Assembly: GCF_000250675.2 (NCBI RefSeq)
Contig: NC_018681.1
Location: 4,464,001-4,528,000, forward strand
Reading direction: 5' to 3'
DNA length: 64,000 nucleotides
Source of the DNA: Nocardia brasiliensis ATCC 700358
Lineage (GTDB): Bacteria > Actinomycetota > Actinomycetes > Mycobacteriales > Mycobacteriaceae
Below the pieces are notes generated by a model that was given only the letters and a program-made list of their open reading frames with translations, did not search any database and was not told where the DNA came from. Both the position numbers and the translations under genes were made by a program. Positions 16,317 through 24,566 of the stretch are shown here, one piece after another (the stretch's first letter is position 1; every line of letters begins with the position of its first letter).

Positions 16317-16897
16317 CCACAGGGTCGGTGAATATGTACCGCAGGACCTGCCGCCGCGTCGGGCTGGATCGAAACCCGATGCGCCGCAGAGAAGATCGCG
16401 TGCAAACCTGGGTCGCCGCCGGATTGCTGCTGTTGTTCGTGCTGCTCGTGCCGCTGCTGGTGCTGACCGTCGGCGCCACCGTGTACCGCACCGAAACCAC
16501 TGCGGTGCAAGCGGAAATCGCCGAACTGCACCGGGTCGAGGCGGTGGTGACCGCGACCGGCAAGGCGCCGCTGTACGCGCCGATCATGCCCGCGAAGGTG
16601 GCCTGGACCGACGCCGACGGCATCGCGCACACCGAGGACTATCAATCCACCACGGTGGTGGAACCCGGTCAGAACGTGACGATTTGGCTCAACGGCGCCG
16701 GGCGGATCGTCGAGCCGCCGTCGGAAACCCAGGCCCTCAGCAAAGCGGTGCTGCTCACCGGCGGCGCTCTCTTCGGCACGGTGACGGTCCTCGTGGGGTG
16801 CTACCTCGCACTGCGTCACCGCCTCGATCGCAAGCGCCTGCGGATGTGGGAAATGGAATGGGCCACAGCCGATCTGCGCTGGGGTAGCCACAGCTGA
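16313..16897 (+). CDS. Rv1733c-like two-pass membrane protein
   Basis: This 194-residue membrane protein begins MTTGSVNMYRRTCRRVGLDRN followed by RREDRVQTW, then a first transmembrane segment (AAGLLLLFVLLVPLLVLTVG, about 38-57). A roughly 85-residue external domain (VAWTDADGIAHTEDYQS, VEPGQNVTIWLNGAG) leads to a second transmembrane segment (SKAVLLTGGALFGTVTVLVG), and the protein ends in a basic tail. This matches the Rv1733c family, a dormancy-associated membrane antigen family in mycobacteria, of unknown biochemical role. The start overlaps the TetR stop by 4 bases. A hairpin terminator lies downstream. Confidence 0.85.
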   Translation: MTTGSVNMYRRTCRRVGLDRNPMRRREDRVQTWVAAGLLLLFVLLVPLLVLTVGATVYRTETTAVQAEIAELHRVEAVVTATGKAPLYAPIMPAKVAWTDADGIAHTEDYQSTTVVEPGQNVTIWLNGAGRIVEPPSETQALSKAVLLTGGALFGTVTVLVGCYLALRHRLDRKRLRMWEMEWATADLRWGSHS

Positions 16898-17065
16898 ACG
16901 AAAGTGCAGCGCGCCCGCCGACGAGGGTAGGGTGCAGGCGACGGGCCCGCTGCGGTGCCGGGTTCCATCGCGGCGAACGACGACCGGGCACGAAATAGAC
17001 ATTAAGGGGCGGTCGGCCGCCCCGGAATCCGGCCGGACAATCCCCGGAAATCTGACCAAGGAAGA

Positions 17066-17096
17066 CCCGGTTGTGCTGTGAGACAACACAACCGGG
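17066..17096 (+). terminator. Intrinsic terminator between converging genes
   Basis: CCCGGTTGTG pairs with CACAACCGGG (10-bp stem, 11-base loop), ending 9 bases before the stop of the carboxylase gene on the other strand. It probably serves both directions. Confidence 0.75.
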
Positions 17097-17105
17097 GACG
17101 TCAAC

Positions 17106-18653
17106 TCACACCGGCATCAGGCTGTGCTTGCGCGGATTCGGCTTCGCCGTGTCCTTCTCCCGCAGCAACCGCAGCGCCTTGCGAATCTCCAGGCGCGTCT
17201 GCGCCGGTTCGATGACCGCGTCCACATACCCGCGTTCGGCGGCGATCCAGGGCGTCGCGATGGTCGCGTTGTAGAAGTCGATCATCTGCTCGCGCGCGGC
17301 GGCGCGCTGCGCCACCGGGGTCGCCTCGAGCTGCTTGCGACCGATGATGCCGACCATGCTCTCCGCGCCCATCACCGCGATCCGCGCCGTCGGCCAGGCG
17401 AGACTGATATCGGCGCCGAGTTGCTTGCAGCCCATCACGGCGTAGCCGCCGCCGTAGGCCTTGCGGGTCACCACCGTCACGATCGGCACGGTCGCCTCGA
17501 TCACCGCGCGGAAGAACCGTCCGCCGCGCTTGATGACACCGTTGCGTTCCTCCTCGACCCCGGGCAGCACGCCCGGGGTGTCGACGACGAACACCAGCGG
17601 CAGACCGAAGGCGTCGCACAACCGGATGAAATGGGTGGCCTTGTCCGAGCACTGTGCGTCCAGCGCGCCGCCGAGCACCTGCGGCTGGTTGGCGATCACG
17701 CCGACGCTGCGGCCGTCGACCCTGGCGAAGCCGGTGATCAGGTTCTGCGCGGTGGCCGCGGCCATCTCGTGGAATTCGCCGTCGTCGAACATCCGCAGCA
17801 GGATCTCGTGCATGTCGTAGCCGACCTTGTCCGAGTCCGGAATGATCGAGTTCAGCTCCAGGTCGTGCGCGGTGAGTTCCGGCTCCAGGCCCGGGTTCAC
17901 CAGCGGCGGCTGTTCCAGGCAGCTGGTGGGCAGATAGCTCAGGTAGTTGCGCACCCAGTCGAACGCGGCCTGCTCATCGGGCGCGACGTGGTGCAGCGTG
18001 CCGTTCACGGCCTGGACGGCCGCGCCGCCGAGTTCCTCGGCGCTGACCACCTCGCCGGTGACCGCCTTGATCACCTCGGGGCCGGTGACGAACATGTACG
18101 ACTTCTCGGTCGCCACGAGCACGTCCATGTTGACCGGGCCGTACACCGAACCGGCCGCGCACTTGCCGAGCATGATCGCCACCATCGGCACGTACCCGGA
18201 CAGCTCCTCCTGGCGCCGGCACATCAGCGCGTACCAGGCCAGCGAGGTCACGGCGTCCTGGATGCGGGCGCCGCCGGAGTCGTTGATCGCGACCACGGGG
18301 CAGGCCTTCTCGTAGGCGAACTCCATCGCGGCCGCGACCTTGCGGCCGAACATCTCACCGACCGAGCCGCCGTGCACGGTCTGGTCGTGCGCGATCACCA
18401 CGACGGGTCGTCCGTCGATGGTGCCGCGGCCGGTGACCACGCCGTCGCCGTACATCGCGTTGTTCGCGCCCGGCTGCCGGACCAGCTTGCCCATCTCTAC
18501 GAAACTGCCGTTGTCGAGCAGCGCGCGCACCCGCTCCCGGGCGCTGGGTATGCCTTTGGCCTTGCGTTTCGCGATGCCGGTCTCGCCCGCGGGTTCCTCG
18601 GCCAGCTCCAGGATCCCCCGCAGCTCTTCCAGCTTGTCTCGCGTACCGCTCAT
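17106..18653 (-). CDS. Acyl-CoA carboxylase beta subunit (AccD4-like carboxyltransferase)
   Basis: This 515-residue protein is a biotin-dependent carboxyltransferase. Visible signatures are the acyl-CoA-binding half (HDQTVHGGSVGEMFGRK, INDSGGARIQDAVTSLAWYA) and the carboxybiotin-binding half (VDTPGVLPGVEEERNGVIKR, RKAYGGGYAVMGCKQLGAD). Overall it resembles mycobacterial AccD4 (Rv3799c), which carboxylates long acyl-CoA for mycolic acid condensation. However, no Pks13, FadD32 or mycolyltransferase operon follows, so it is probably a paralogue. It needs a biotin-carrying alpha subunit encoded elsewhere. ATG 18653 was chosen because an upstream start at 18770 adds 39 residues unlike the family. 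Acyl chain length cannot be read from sequence. Confidence 0.92.
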   Translation of the reverse strand: MSGTRDKLEELRGILELAEEPAGETGIAKRKAKGIPSARERVRALLDNGSFVEMGKLVRQPGANNAMYGDGVVTGRGTIDGRPVVVIAHDQTVHGGSVGEMFGRKVAAAMEFAYEKACPVVAINDSGGARIQDAVTSLAWYALMCRRQEELSGYVPMVAIMLGKCAAGSVYGPVNMDVLVATEKSYMFVTGPEVIKAVTGEVVSAEELGGAAVQAVNGTLHHVAPDEQAAFDWVRNYLSYLPTSCLEQPPLVNPGLEPELTAHDLELNSIIPDSDKVGYDMHEILLRMFDDGEFHEMAAATAQNLITGFARVDGRSVGVIANQPQVLGGALDAQCSDKATHFIRLCDAFGLPLVFVVDTPGVLPGVEEERNGVIKRGGRFFRAVIEATVPIVTVVTRKAYGGGYAVMGCKQLGADISLAWPTARIAVMGAESMVGIIGRKQLEATPVAQRAAAREQMIDFYNATIATPWIAAERGYVDAVIEPAQTRLEIRKALRLLREKDTAKPNPRKHSLMPV

Positions 18654-19189
18654 ATGTGGTGTAGCCCTTCGAAAACTTTGCCGCGTCGCCGGACGGGGGC
18701 GCAGCGCTCGATGGTATCCGTGGACCGTGTCGCTGCACACCTGCCGGTCGTTACCGATGGGACAGTGCACAGGTTTATCCGGCTCCCGCTCCGGTCCGGC
18801 CGGCCTCGGTGCGACCTGCGTACCCGGGCGCGAGTTGTGCGAACTACCAGTCGCCGCCGCAGGTTGCGATGAGTGTTCATGACAGCCGCGGCTTCACCTT
18901 TTGAAGGGCATGCGGCGGGTTCTAGGGTGGGCTCGACGCAGCGCCGGAATGCGCGGTCGGCGCTGCGTCATACTTTGGCGCCGAGGGGGATCGGGCATCG
19001 GCCGGATATCGCGGTGAACGTATTGTGTTGCCGGTCAACAGAAGAAATCCGCCGCGAAGCGACCGGTATGTCGAAAATCACTCGCAGGCTTGTGATTTCG
19101 CCCAATGAGAGCGGCGAAGGCTGATGACTTACCTGATTCCACCGGCGTATCCCGATTCGATCACGATTCGTCGCTAGCCTTTGTCAGTC
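18654..19189. other. 536-bp divergent intergenic region
   Basis: No convincing gene is seen. It separates the carboxylase subunit from the truncated PucR-type gene and should hold both promoters. A short frame at 19068-19124 could encode an 18-residue peptide, but it has no ribosome-binding site and no recognisable motif. No repeat, riboswitch or clear palindrome was found. Confidence 0.5.
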
Positions 19190-20161
19190 ATGACGGCTAT
19201 GCGGATGAGTTCGGGCACCGAGAGTCTCGCGGCGAAACTGCTGGACTACTTGGCGCAGCACACTGGTGGTGGTCTGCACGGCGACGTCGCGCGGACCACG
19301 CGCAACTGCGTGGTGGCGGCGGTGGAGCGGCGGACGCCACGGTGGCAGGCGGCACTGGGCGAACCCCCCGAAATCGCGGGTATCGCAACGCGATCGGCGC
19401 GCGAGGGCGTCGCACTGGAAACGGTGCTCGGCGCCTACCACGACGAAATCCGTTCCGGCCTCGAATTCGTCGCGGCCGGCGCCGAGAACGACGAGGTGGT
19501 CGCGGGCGCACAATTGATCTTGCAGGTACTGGAAATGGTCACGCTCACCGCCTCGACCGCCTACGTGGACGAACATCGGCTGGTGGCCCGCGAACATCAG
19601 ACCGCCGCGCAGACTTTGGTCGCCGCGCTGCTCGGCGGGCACGCGCTGGGGGAGCTGGCGGCGCAGACCGGGATCGCGATCGCCGCGCGGTATCAGGTGG
19701 TCGCGCTGCATATCCCGGCGCACCCGGACGAGCGAAGACCGGGTGCCGGCACCGTGGCCGCGCGGCGCAAACTGCGCAGGTTGCAGGCGGCGCTGGCCGA
19801 TCCGCTCGGCTCCCGGGCCTTGCCGCTGCTCTCGGCGGCGGGCGGCACGATCCTGGTCCCGGTCGACGCCCCGCACGCCCGGGTCGGCGCGCCCGCGATG
19901 ACGGCCGACGTGCTCACCCTGCTGAGCGAGGCCGCGGAGGTGTCGCTGACCGCGGTGGTGGCCACGGGCGAGACGGCGTGCATCCCCGAACTGGCCGCGC
20001 ACACCCACGATCTGCTGGACCGGATGCGCGCGGCGGGCCGTCCGCCCGGGCTCTATCGCGTGTGTGAGCCGGTGGCCGCGCCCGATTGTGACGCGGAACA
20101 GCACGGCCGGGGGCCGGTCGTCACTTCCGCCAATGATCACGAAATAGGCCGTTCCGCCTGA
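19190..20161 (+). CDS. PucR-type regulator relative lacking the C-terminal helix-turn-helix
   Basis: This protein is 323 residues from ATG 19190. It follows the PucR paralogues in this window through the sensor region (REGVALETVLGAYHDEIRSG, REHQTAAQTLVAALLGG) and GGDEF-like middle (AARRKLRRLQAALADPLGSR, SAAGGTILVPVD). It then departs after RPPGLYR and ends about 40 residues later without the roughly 100-residue segment containing the NTVDYRLRRI helix-turn-helix. The downstream bases do not restore it in another frame. It may be an anti-regulator or ligand sensor that dimerises with full-length paralogues, or a decaying gene. Starts TTG 19181, ATG 19199 and ATG 19205 are also possible; none has a good ribosome-binding site. 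Confidence 0.8.
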   Translation: MTAMRMSSGTESLAAKLLDYLAQHTGGGLHGDVARTTRNCVVAAVERRTPRWQAALGEPPEIAGIATRSAREGVALETVLGAYHDEIRSGLEFVAAGAENDEVVAGAQLILQVLEMVTLTASTAYVDEHRLVAREHQTAAQTLVAALLGGHALGELAAQTGIAIAARYQVVALHIPAHPDERRPGAGTVAARRKLRRLQAALADPLGSRALPLLSAAGGTILVPVDAPHARVGAPAMTADVLTLLSEAAEVSLTAVVATGETACIPELAAHTHDLLDRMRAAGRPPGLYRVCEPVAAPDCDAEQHGRGPVVTSANDHEIGRSA

Positions 20162-20218
20162 TATTTCCGCGTTATCGTCGAATTCGGCGCGCACACCGCG
20201 CCGGGCAGAGGAGTGCGA

Positions 20219-21169
20219 GTGACCACCGCGTCGACCGATACGGATATTCTCCGCGAACTGGAACCCGTCGCCGAGCGTCTGCTCAATGATCATCTGCGCA
20301 AGACGAAGGCGTGGCATCCGCACGACTACGTGCCCTGGGATGATGGGCGGAATTTCGCCGCACTCGGCGGCATCGATTGGGCGCCCGAGCAATCGAAGCT
20401 CACCGAGGTGGCCCGGATCGCGATGGTGACCAACCTGCTCACCGAAGACAATCTGCCCTCCTATCACCGGGAGATCTCGGAATCGTTCTCCCTGGACGGA
20501 GTGTGGGGCACCTGGGTGGGGCGGTGGACCGCCGAGGAGAACCGGCACGCCATTGTCATGCGCGACTATTTGGTGGTCACCCGCGCGGTGGATCCGGTGG
20601 CGCTGGAGCAGGCCAGGATGGCGCACATGACGACCGGTATCGCGAAACCCGTTAAAGGGCCGCAGTTTCTGCGTTCGGTCGCTTATGTGACACTCCAGGA
20701 ATTGGCCACTCGAATCAGTCATCGGAACACCGGTATCGCGTGCAATGAGCCGGTCGCCGAGCGTATGCTGCAACGTATTGCCGCCGATGAAAACCTGCAC
20801 ATGATCTTTTATCGCAACCTCAGCGCCGCGGCACTCGATCTGCTGCCGAACGAGATGCTGCGTGCCGTCACGGATATCGTCACGCGCTTCCAGATGCCGG
20901 GCCTGACCCAGCCGAACTTCCGCCGTAACGCCGTCGTGCTGGCGAAACACGGCATCTACGACCTCCGGCAGCACCTGGACACAGTGGTGCAGCCGGTCTT
21001 ACGGGCGTGGCGCGTGTTCGAGCGCACCGATCTGTCCGGCGACGGCGAACGCGCACGCGACGAGCTGGCGGCCTACCTCGACGAATTGGCGCAGCAGGCA
21101 ACGCGATTCGAGGAGCACCGAGACCGGGCAGCGGCCAGACAGGCAGAACGAGCTGCCGCGGCGCAATGA
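20219..21169 (+). CDS. Acyl-ACP desaturase (di-iron, DesA-like)
   Basis: This 316-residue soluble di-iron acyl-ACP desaturase family protein shows the two iron-ligand clusters EENRH (about 106-110) and DENLH (about 190-194). Start GTG 20219 was selected because GAGGAG lies 5 bases upstream; a GTG at 20213 overlaps that site. In mycobacteria DesA1/DesA2 introduce double bonds into mycolate precursors. Length is similar. The esterase gene overlaps its stop by 4 bases, so desaturation is linked to an envelope esterase or mycolyltransferase-like protein. The position of desaturation is unknown. Confidence 0.92.
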   Translation: MTTASTDTDILRELEPVAERLLNDHLRKTKAWHPHDYVPWDDGRNFAALGGIDWAPEQSKLTEVARIAMVTNLLTEDNLPSYHREISESFSLDGVWGTWVGRWTAEENRHAIVMRDYLVVTRAVDPVALEQARMAHMTTGIAKPVKGPQFLRSVAYVTLQELATRISHRNTGIACNEPVAERMLQRIAADENLHMIFYRNLSAAALDLLPNEMLRAVTDIVTRFQMPGLTQPNFRRNAVVLAKHGIYDLRQHLDTVVQPVLRAWRVFERTDLSGDGERARDELAAYLDELAQQATRFEEHRDRAAARQAERAAAAQ

Positions 21170-22203
21170 GTACCCGAGGGCCGATCACCGCGGCGGCGAT
21201 GGTAGCCATCGCCGTGCTGGCCGGTGTGCCCGCGCAGGCGGACGACGTGCCCGGTGTGCCGAGCGCGCCGCCGCCCGCGATCGATCCCGCCATGACCCGG
21301 ACTGGTCTGCTGTCCATCGAGAGCGCCGGACCGCAGCGGGACCACCTGAAGATCGCGTCCGCGGCCATGCGCCGGGTGATCGAGGTGGACGTGTTGCGCG
21401 GCACCGGCGCGGCGCCGCGCCCGACGCTGTACCTGCTCGACGGCGTCGACGGTGAGACCACCTCGGGCTGGCTCAGCAAGGGCGGCGCGGCGGAGTTCTT
21501 CGCGGACAAGCCGGTGGACGTGGTGCTGACCAGCGGCGGTACCGGCAGCATGTACAGCGACTGGGTCCGTCACGACACCGCGCTCGGACTCAATCGGTGG
21601 GAGACCTTCCTGACCGAGGAACTGCCGCCGATCGTGGAATCGCTGCTGAAGGCCGACGGACGCCGGGCGATCGCGGGCGTGTCCATGGGCGCGCAGGCGG
21701 CGATGATGCTGGCGCAGCGCCATCCGGGCCGCTACCGCGCCGTCGCGGGCATGAGCGGCTGCTATTCCACCGCCGACCCGCTCGGCCACGCGGTCACCAC
21801 GATCACCGTGGCCTCGCGCGGCGGTAATGTCGAAAACCTCTGGGGGCCACCGACTTCCCCGGAGTGGGCGGCGCACGACAGCCTGCTCGGCGCGTCGGCG
21901 CTGCGCGGCACCGCGATCTATCTGTCGGCCGCCACCGGCACGCCGACCGGCGCCGATCTGGTGTCGATCGCGCAGTCGCCGTCGATCGCCGACGCGCTGC
22001 GGCTGGCGGGCGGCGGCGCCGCGCTGGAAGCGGGGGCGCGCACCTGCACCGAACGCTTCGCGGGCCGGTTGGACGAGCTGAAGATCCCCGCCGTCGTCGA
22101 GTACGCGCCCGAGGGCATGCACACCTGGCCTGATTTCGAAGCCCAGCTGCCGCGGGCCTGGCGGGTACTGGCCGAGGCGCTGGCGCTGCCGTCGCCGAAA
22201 TGA
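21166..22203 (+). CDS. Secreted esterase of the antigen 85 / mycolyltransferase family
   Basis: This 345-residue protein starts with a signal peptide (AAAMVAIAVLAGVPAQADD). The fold resembles antigen 85: YLLDGVDGETTSGWLSKG near residue 90, VLTSGGTGSMYSDW, then the nucleophile motif GVSMGAQAAMML with Ser about 173 and a likely His in EGMHTWPDFEAQL. Antigen 85 enzymes move mycolates between trehalose molecules or onto arabinogalactan in the cell wall. It is translationally coupled to the desaturase. True mycolyltransferase or related esterase is undecided. Confidence 0.88.
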   Translation: MSTRGPITAAAMVAIAVLAGVPAQADDVPGVPSAPPPAIDPAMTRTGLLSIESAGPQRDHLKIASAAMRRVIEVDVLRGTGAAPRPTLYLLDGVDGETTSGWLSKGGAAEFFADKPVDVVLTSGGTGSMYSDWVRHDTALGLNRWETFLTEELPPIVESLLKADGRRAIAGVSMGAQAAMMLAQRHPGRYRAVAGMSGCYSTADPLGHAVTTITVASRGGNVENLWGPPTSPEWAAHDSLLGASALRGTAIYLSAATGTPTGADLVSIAQSPSIADALRLAGGGAALEAGARTCTERFAGRLDELKIPAVVEYAPEGMHTWPDFEAQLPRAWRVLAEALALPSPK

Positions 22204-22242
22204 CCCGGGGAATCACCGCTCGGCGCGCGCGTTGAGACAGGT

Positions 22243-23265
22243 ATGACCTCGGCCCTTCCCTCCGTCCGGTTCTCCATCCTGGACCGCTCCCGCGTCCGGC
22301 GCGGCCAGAGCCATCCCGCGGCGTTGCGCGACACGATCGAGTTCGCGCGGCTCGCGGAGGAATGGGGTTATCACCGATTCTGGGTGTCGGAGCACCACGG
22401 CGTGCCCGGCGTCGCCGGGTCGGCCCCGACGGTGCTGGCCGCGGCCGCCGCGGCGGCGACCGAGCGCATCCGGATCGGCACCGGCGGGGTCATGCTGCCC
22501 AACCATCAGCCGTTGATCGTCGCCGAACAGTTCGGCGTGCTGGAATCGCTGTATCCGGGCCGGATCGACATGGGTCTGGGCCGCTCGGTCGGCTTCACCG
22601 ACGGGGTCCGGCGCGCGCTCGGGCACGGCAAACGCGACGCCGACGACTTCGACGCGCAGCTGACCGAGGTGCTGGACTACTTCACCCACGGCCGCGACGG
22701 TGTGCACGGCTGGCCGGCCGAGGGGCTGCGGGTCCCGGCGTTCCTGCTGGCCACCGGGGCGGGAGCGGAGCGGGCGGCCCGGTTCGGGTTGCCCTTGGTG
22801 ATCGCGGCGGTCGGCGGGCCGGACCGGATGATCGAGGCGATCGCCCGGTACCGGGGCGGTTTCCAGGCCACCGCGTGGGGTGCCGAGCCGTACGTCATGG
22901 TCTCGGGCTCGGTCGTGATCGCCGATACCACCGAGCAGGCGCGGCGGTTGCTGCTGCCGGAGGCGTGGTCGGCCGCGTACTCGCGCACGCGCGGGGAGTT
23001 CCCGGCTCTGATCCCGCCCGCGGAGATCGAGGCGATCAGCATGACCGAACGGGAACGCCGGCTTTTCGAGGATTCGTTGGCCGGGCACGTGCACGGCACC
23101 GAAGACGAGGTCGCCGAACAACTCGAGCAATGGGTGGGGGCCACCGGCGCCGACGAGATCCTGGTGCACACCAGCACCTTCGACCGCGCCGCGCGCCTGG
23201 AATCACACCGGCGGCTGGCCAGCGTGGCCGGATTGACCACAGCGCGAACGGAATCGGCCGCCTGA
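22243..23265 (+). CDS. LLM-class flavin-dependent oxidoreductase
   Basis: This 340-residue luciferase-like monooxygenase has the class core: FSILDRSRVRRG at the start, EEWGYHRFWVSEHHGVPG near 40, RIRIGTGGVMLPNHQPLIVA near 80, and EQFGVLESLYPGRIDMGLGR. Length fits the FMN-dependent LLM group of 330-360 residues. Such enzymes use FMNH2 or F420 to oxidise small organic molecules. It stands between the esterase and a convergent dehydratase-like gene. No reductase partner lies beside it. Confidence 0.9.
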   Translation: MTSALPSVRFSILDRSRVRRGQSHPAALRDTIEFARLAEEWGYHRFWVSEHHGVPGVAGSAPTVLAAAAAAATERIRIGTGGVMLPNHQPLIVAEQFGVLESLYPGRIDMGLGRSVGFTDGVRRALGHGKRDADDFDAQLTEVLDYFTHGRDGVHGWPAEGLRVPAFLLATGAGAERAARFGLPLVIAAVGGPDRMIEAIARYRGGFQATAWGAEPYVMVSGSVVIADTTEQARRLLLPEAWSAAYSRTRGEFPALIPPAEIEAISMTERERRLFEDSLAGHVHGTEDEVAEQLEQWVGATGADEILVHTSTFDRAARLESHRRLASVAGLTTARTESAA

Positions 23266-23269
23266 ACAC

Positions 23270-24289
23270 TCAGTCGGGCTGGGGCAACGCGACTTCGGCG
23301 GCCGCATAGCCGAATACCGTGCGGCCGCGGGACCGGGCGTCGATGGCGATGGTGGCACGGCGGCGCCGCGCGTCCACCGCGGTGACCCGGCCGGTGAATT
23401 CGATCTCGCAGGTCGTCGCCGGTGCGATCCGCAGATAGTGCGTGTAGTGCGCGAACTGGGCGCGTAGCCCGGTGATCGCGGCCGGGTCGCCCAGACGTGC
23501 GCTGACGAAGGCCGCGGCCAGGCCGAGTTTCAGCATGCTCGGTGCGGTGCTCGCGGGCAGCGTGTAGTCCGTGGCCGACGCTGCGCCGGGGGTGTCGGGG
23601 GCGCGGTCGCCGACGATCGCGGCGAAGTCTGCGATGTCGTCGCGGGAGAGCCGAACCGTCTGCGCGGGCAGTCTGGTGCCCACGCGCAACGGATGGAAAG
23701 TATTGTGGCGCAGCGGAAATGACGTTCGACGCGGAGAGTGACGCGGCGCGGGCACACGATGGTCGGTAGGCCGGGGGCGAGGCGAGGACTGCGCACGCGT
23801 CCCGATCGCGCGGACCGTCTCGGCGAGGCGCGGGCCGTTGGACCCGGTATGCGCGAGCAGCGAGGTGGCGCCGGTCTGCACCGGCGCGCCGTGCTGGTCG
23901 GTGAGCACACTCTTGATCGTCAGGACGTCGTAATCGGCGAACTGCCGAAATGATTCGACCATGAGATCGCCGGTGAGGCGATCGCCCGCGACCAACGGCC
24001 GCATGGCGTCGAACACTTGATCCGCGTGCAGAATTCGGGTCGGCCGATAGTCGGCGAGCACCGCATCCAGTAATTCGCTCTGGACATCGCCGAGAATGGC
24101 GCAGGCGAATGTCGCGGGCGCGACCAGGCCGGTGAATCCGAGCTCGGCGGCGGCGTCGGCACTCCAGTGCGCCGGATGGAAATCCTGGACGGCCCGGGCG
24201 AATTCGCGAATCCGGGCGGCATCGACCAGATAGGGCGTCGTCGCCCGGCACCGCTGGTCGGCCAGGGTCCACGTGTTCACCTCGATCAT
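23270..24289 (-). CDS. HadA/HadB-like double-hotdog protein with lost MaoC catalytic residues
   Basis: This 339-residue relative of the dehydratase at 13501 has an N-terminal FAS1-like hotdog (ARIREFARAVQDFHPAHWSA, near-identical to the paralogue's IREFARAVQEQHPAHW). The C-terminal MaoC hotdog aligns, but where the paralogue has GDSNPIH this one has GDRAPDTPG, so the catalytic His is missing. The linker is also basic and Arg/Pro/Ser-rich (RAQSSPRPRPTDHRVPAPR). It may be a structural or acyl-binding protein, or a dehydratase relying on the first domain. It converges with the LLM gene at a 4-base spacing. Confidence 0.82.
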   Translation of the reverse strand: MIEVNTWTLADQRCRATTPYLVDAARIREFARAVQDFHPAHWSADAAAELGFTGLVAPATFACAILGDVQSELLDAVLADYRPTRILHADQVFDAMRPLVAGDRLTGDLMVESFRQFADYDVLTIKSVLTDQHGAPVQTGATSLLAHTGSNGPRLAETVRAIGTRAQSSPRPRPTDHRVPAPRHSPRRTSFPLRHNTFHPLRVGTRLPAQTVRLSRDDIADFAAIVGDRAPDTPGAASATDYTLPASTAPSMLKLGLAAAFVSARLGDPAAITGLRAQFAHYTHYLRIAPATTCEIEFTGRVTAVDARRRRATIAIDARSRGRTVFGYAAAEVALPQPD

Positions 24290-24566
24290 CGGCCCATACT
24301 CGGCCCGCGCGCGGCCGAAGGCTGCTGGTCGGCAGCTTTTCTGGAGAATTCACGATCCGCGGGCCGGTGTGTTTGGGAAATGCTCCGGCACCGGCGAACT
24401 GTGCCGTTTACCTAAGCCCGACAAGGACATTGGTGAGCTGTCCAGATACCCCGTCGTGAGCTAGGTCGCACTTTCCGGCGGATTTAGCGTTGGCGCAGTT
24501 TCCACGCTGTCGAGCGGAATTCGGCAGCGCGTCCGAACTCTTTTGCTCGAAATAGGAAGGTATGCA

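Noticed and set aside
19068..19124. 18-residue peptide frame before the truncated PucR gene
   Set aside because: No ribosome-binding site and no similarity to a leader or modified-peptide precursor; could be chance.
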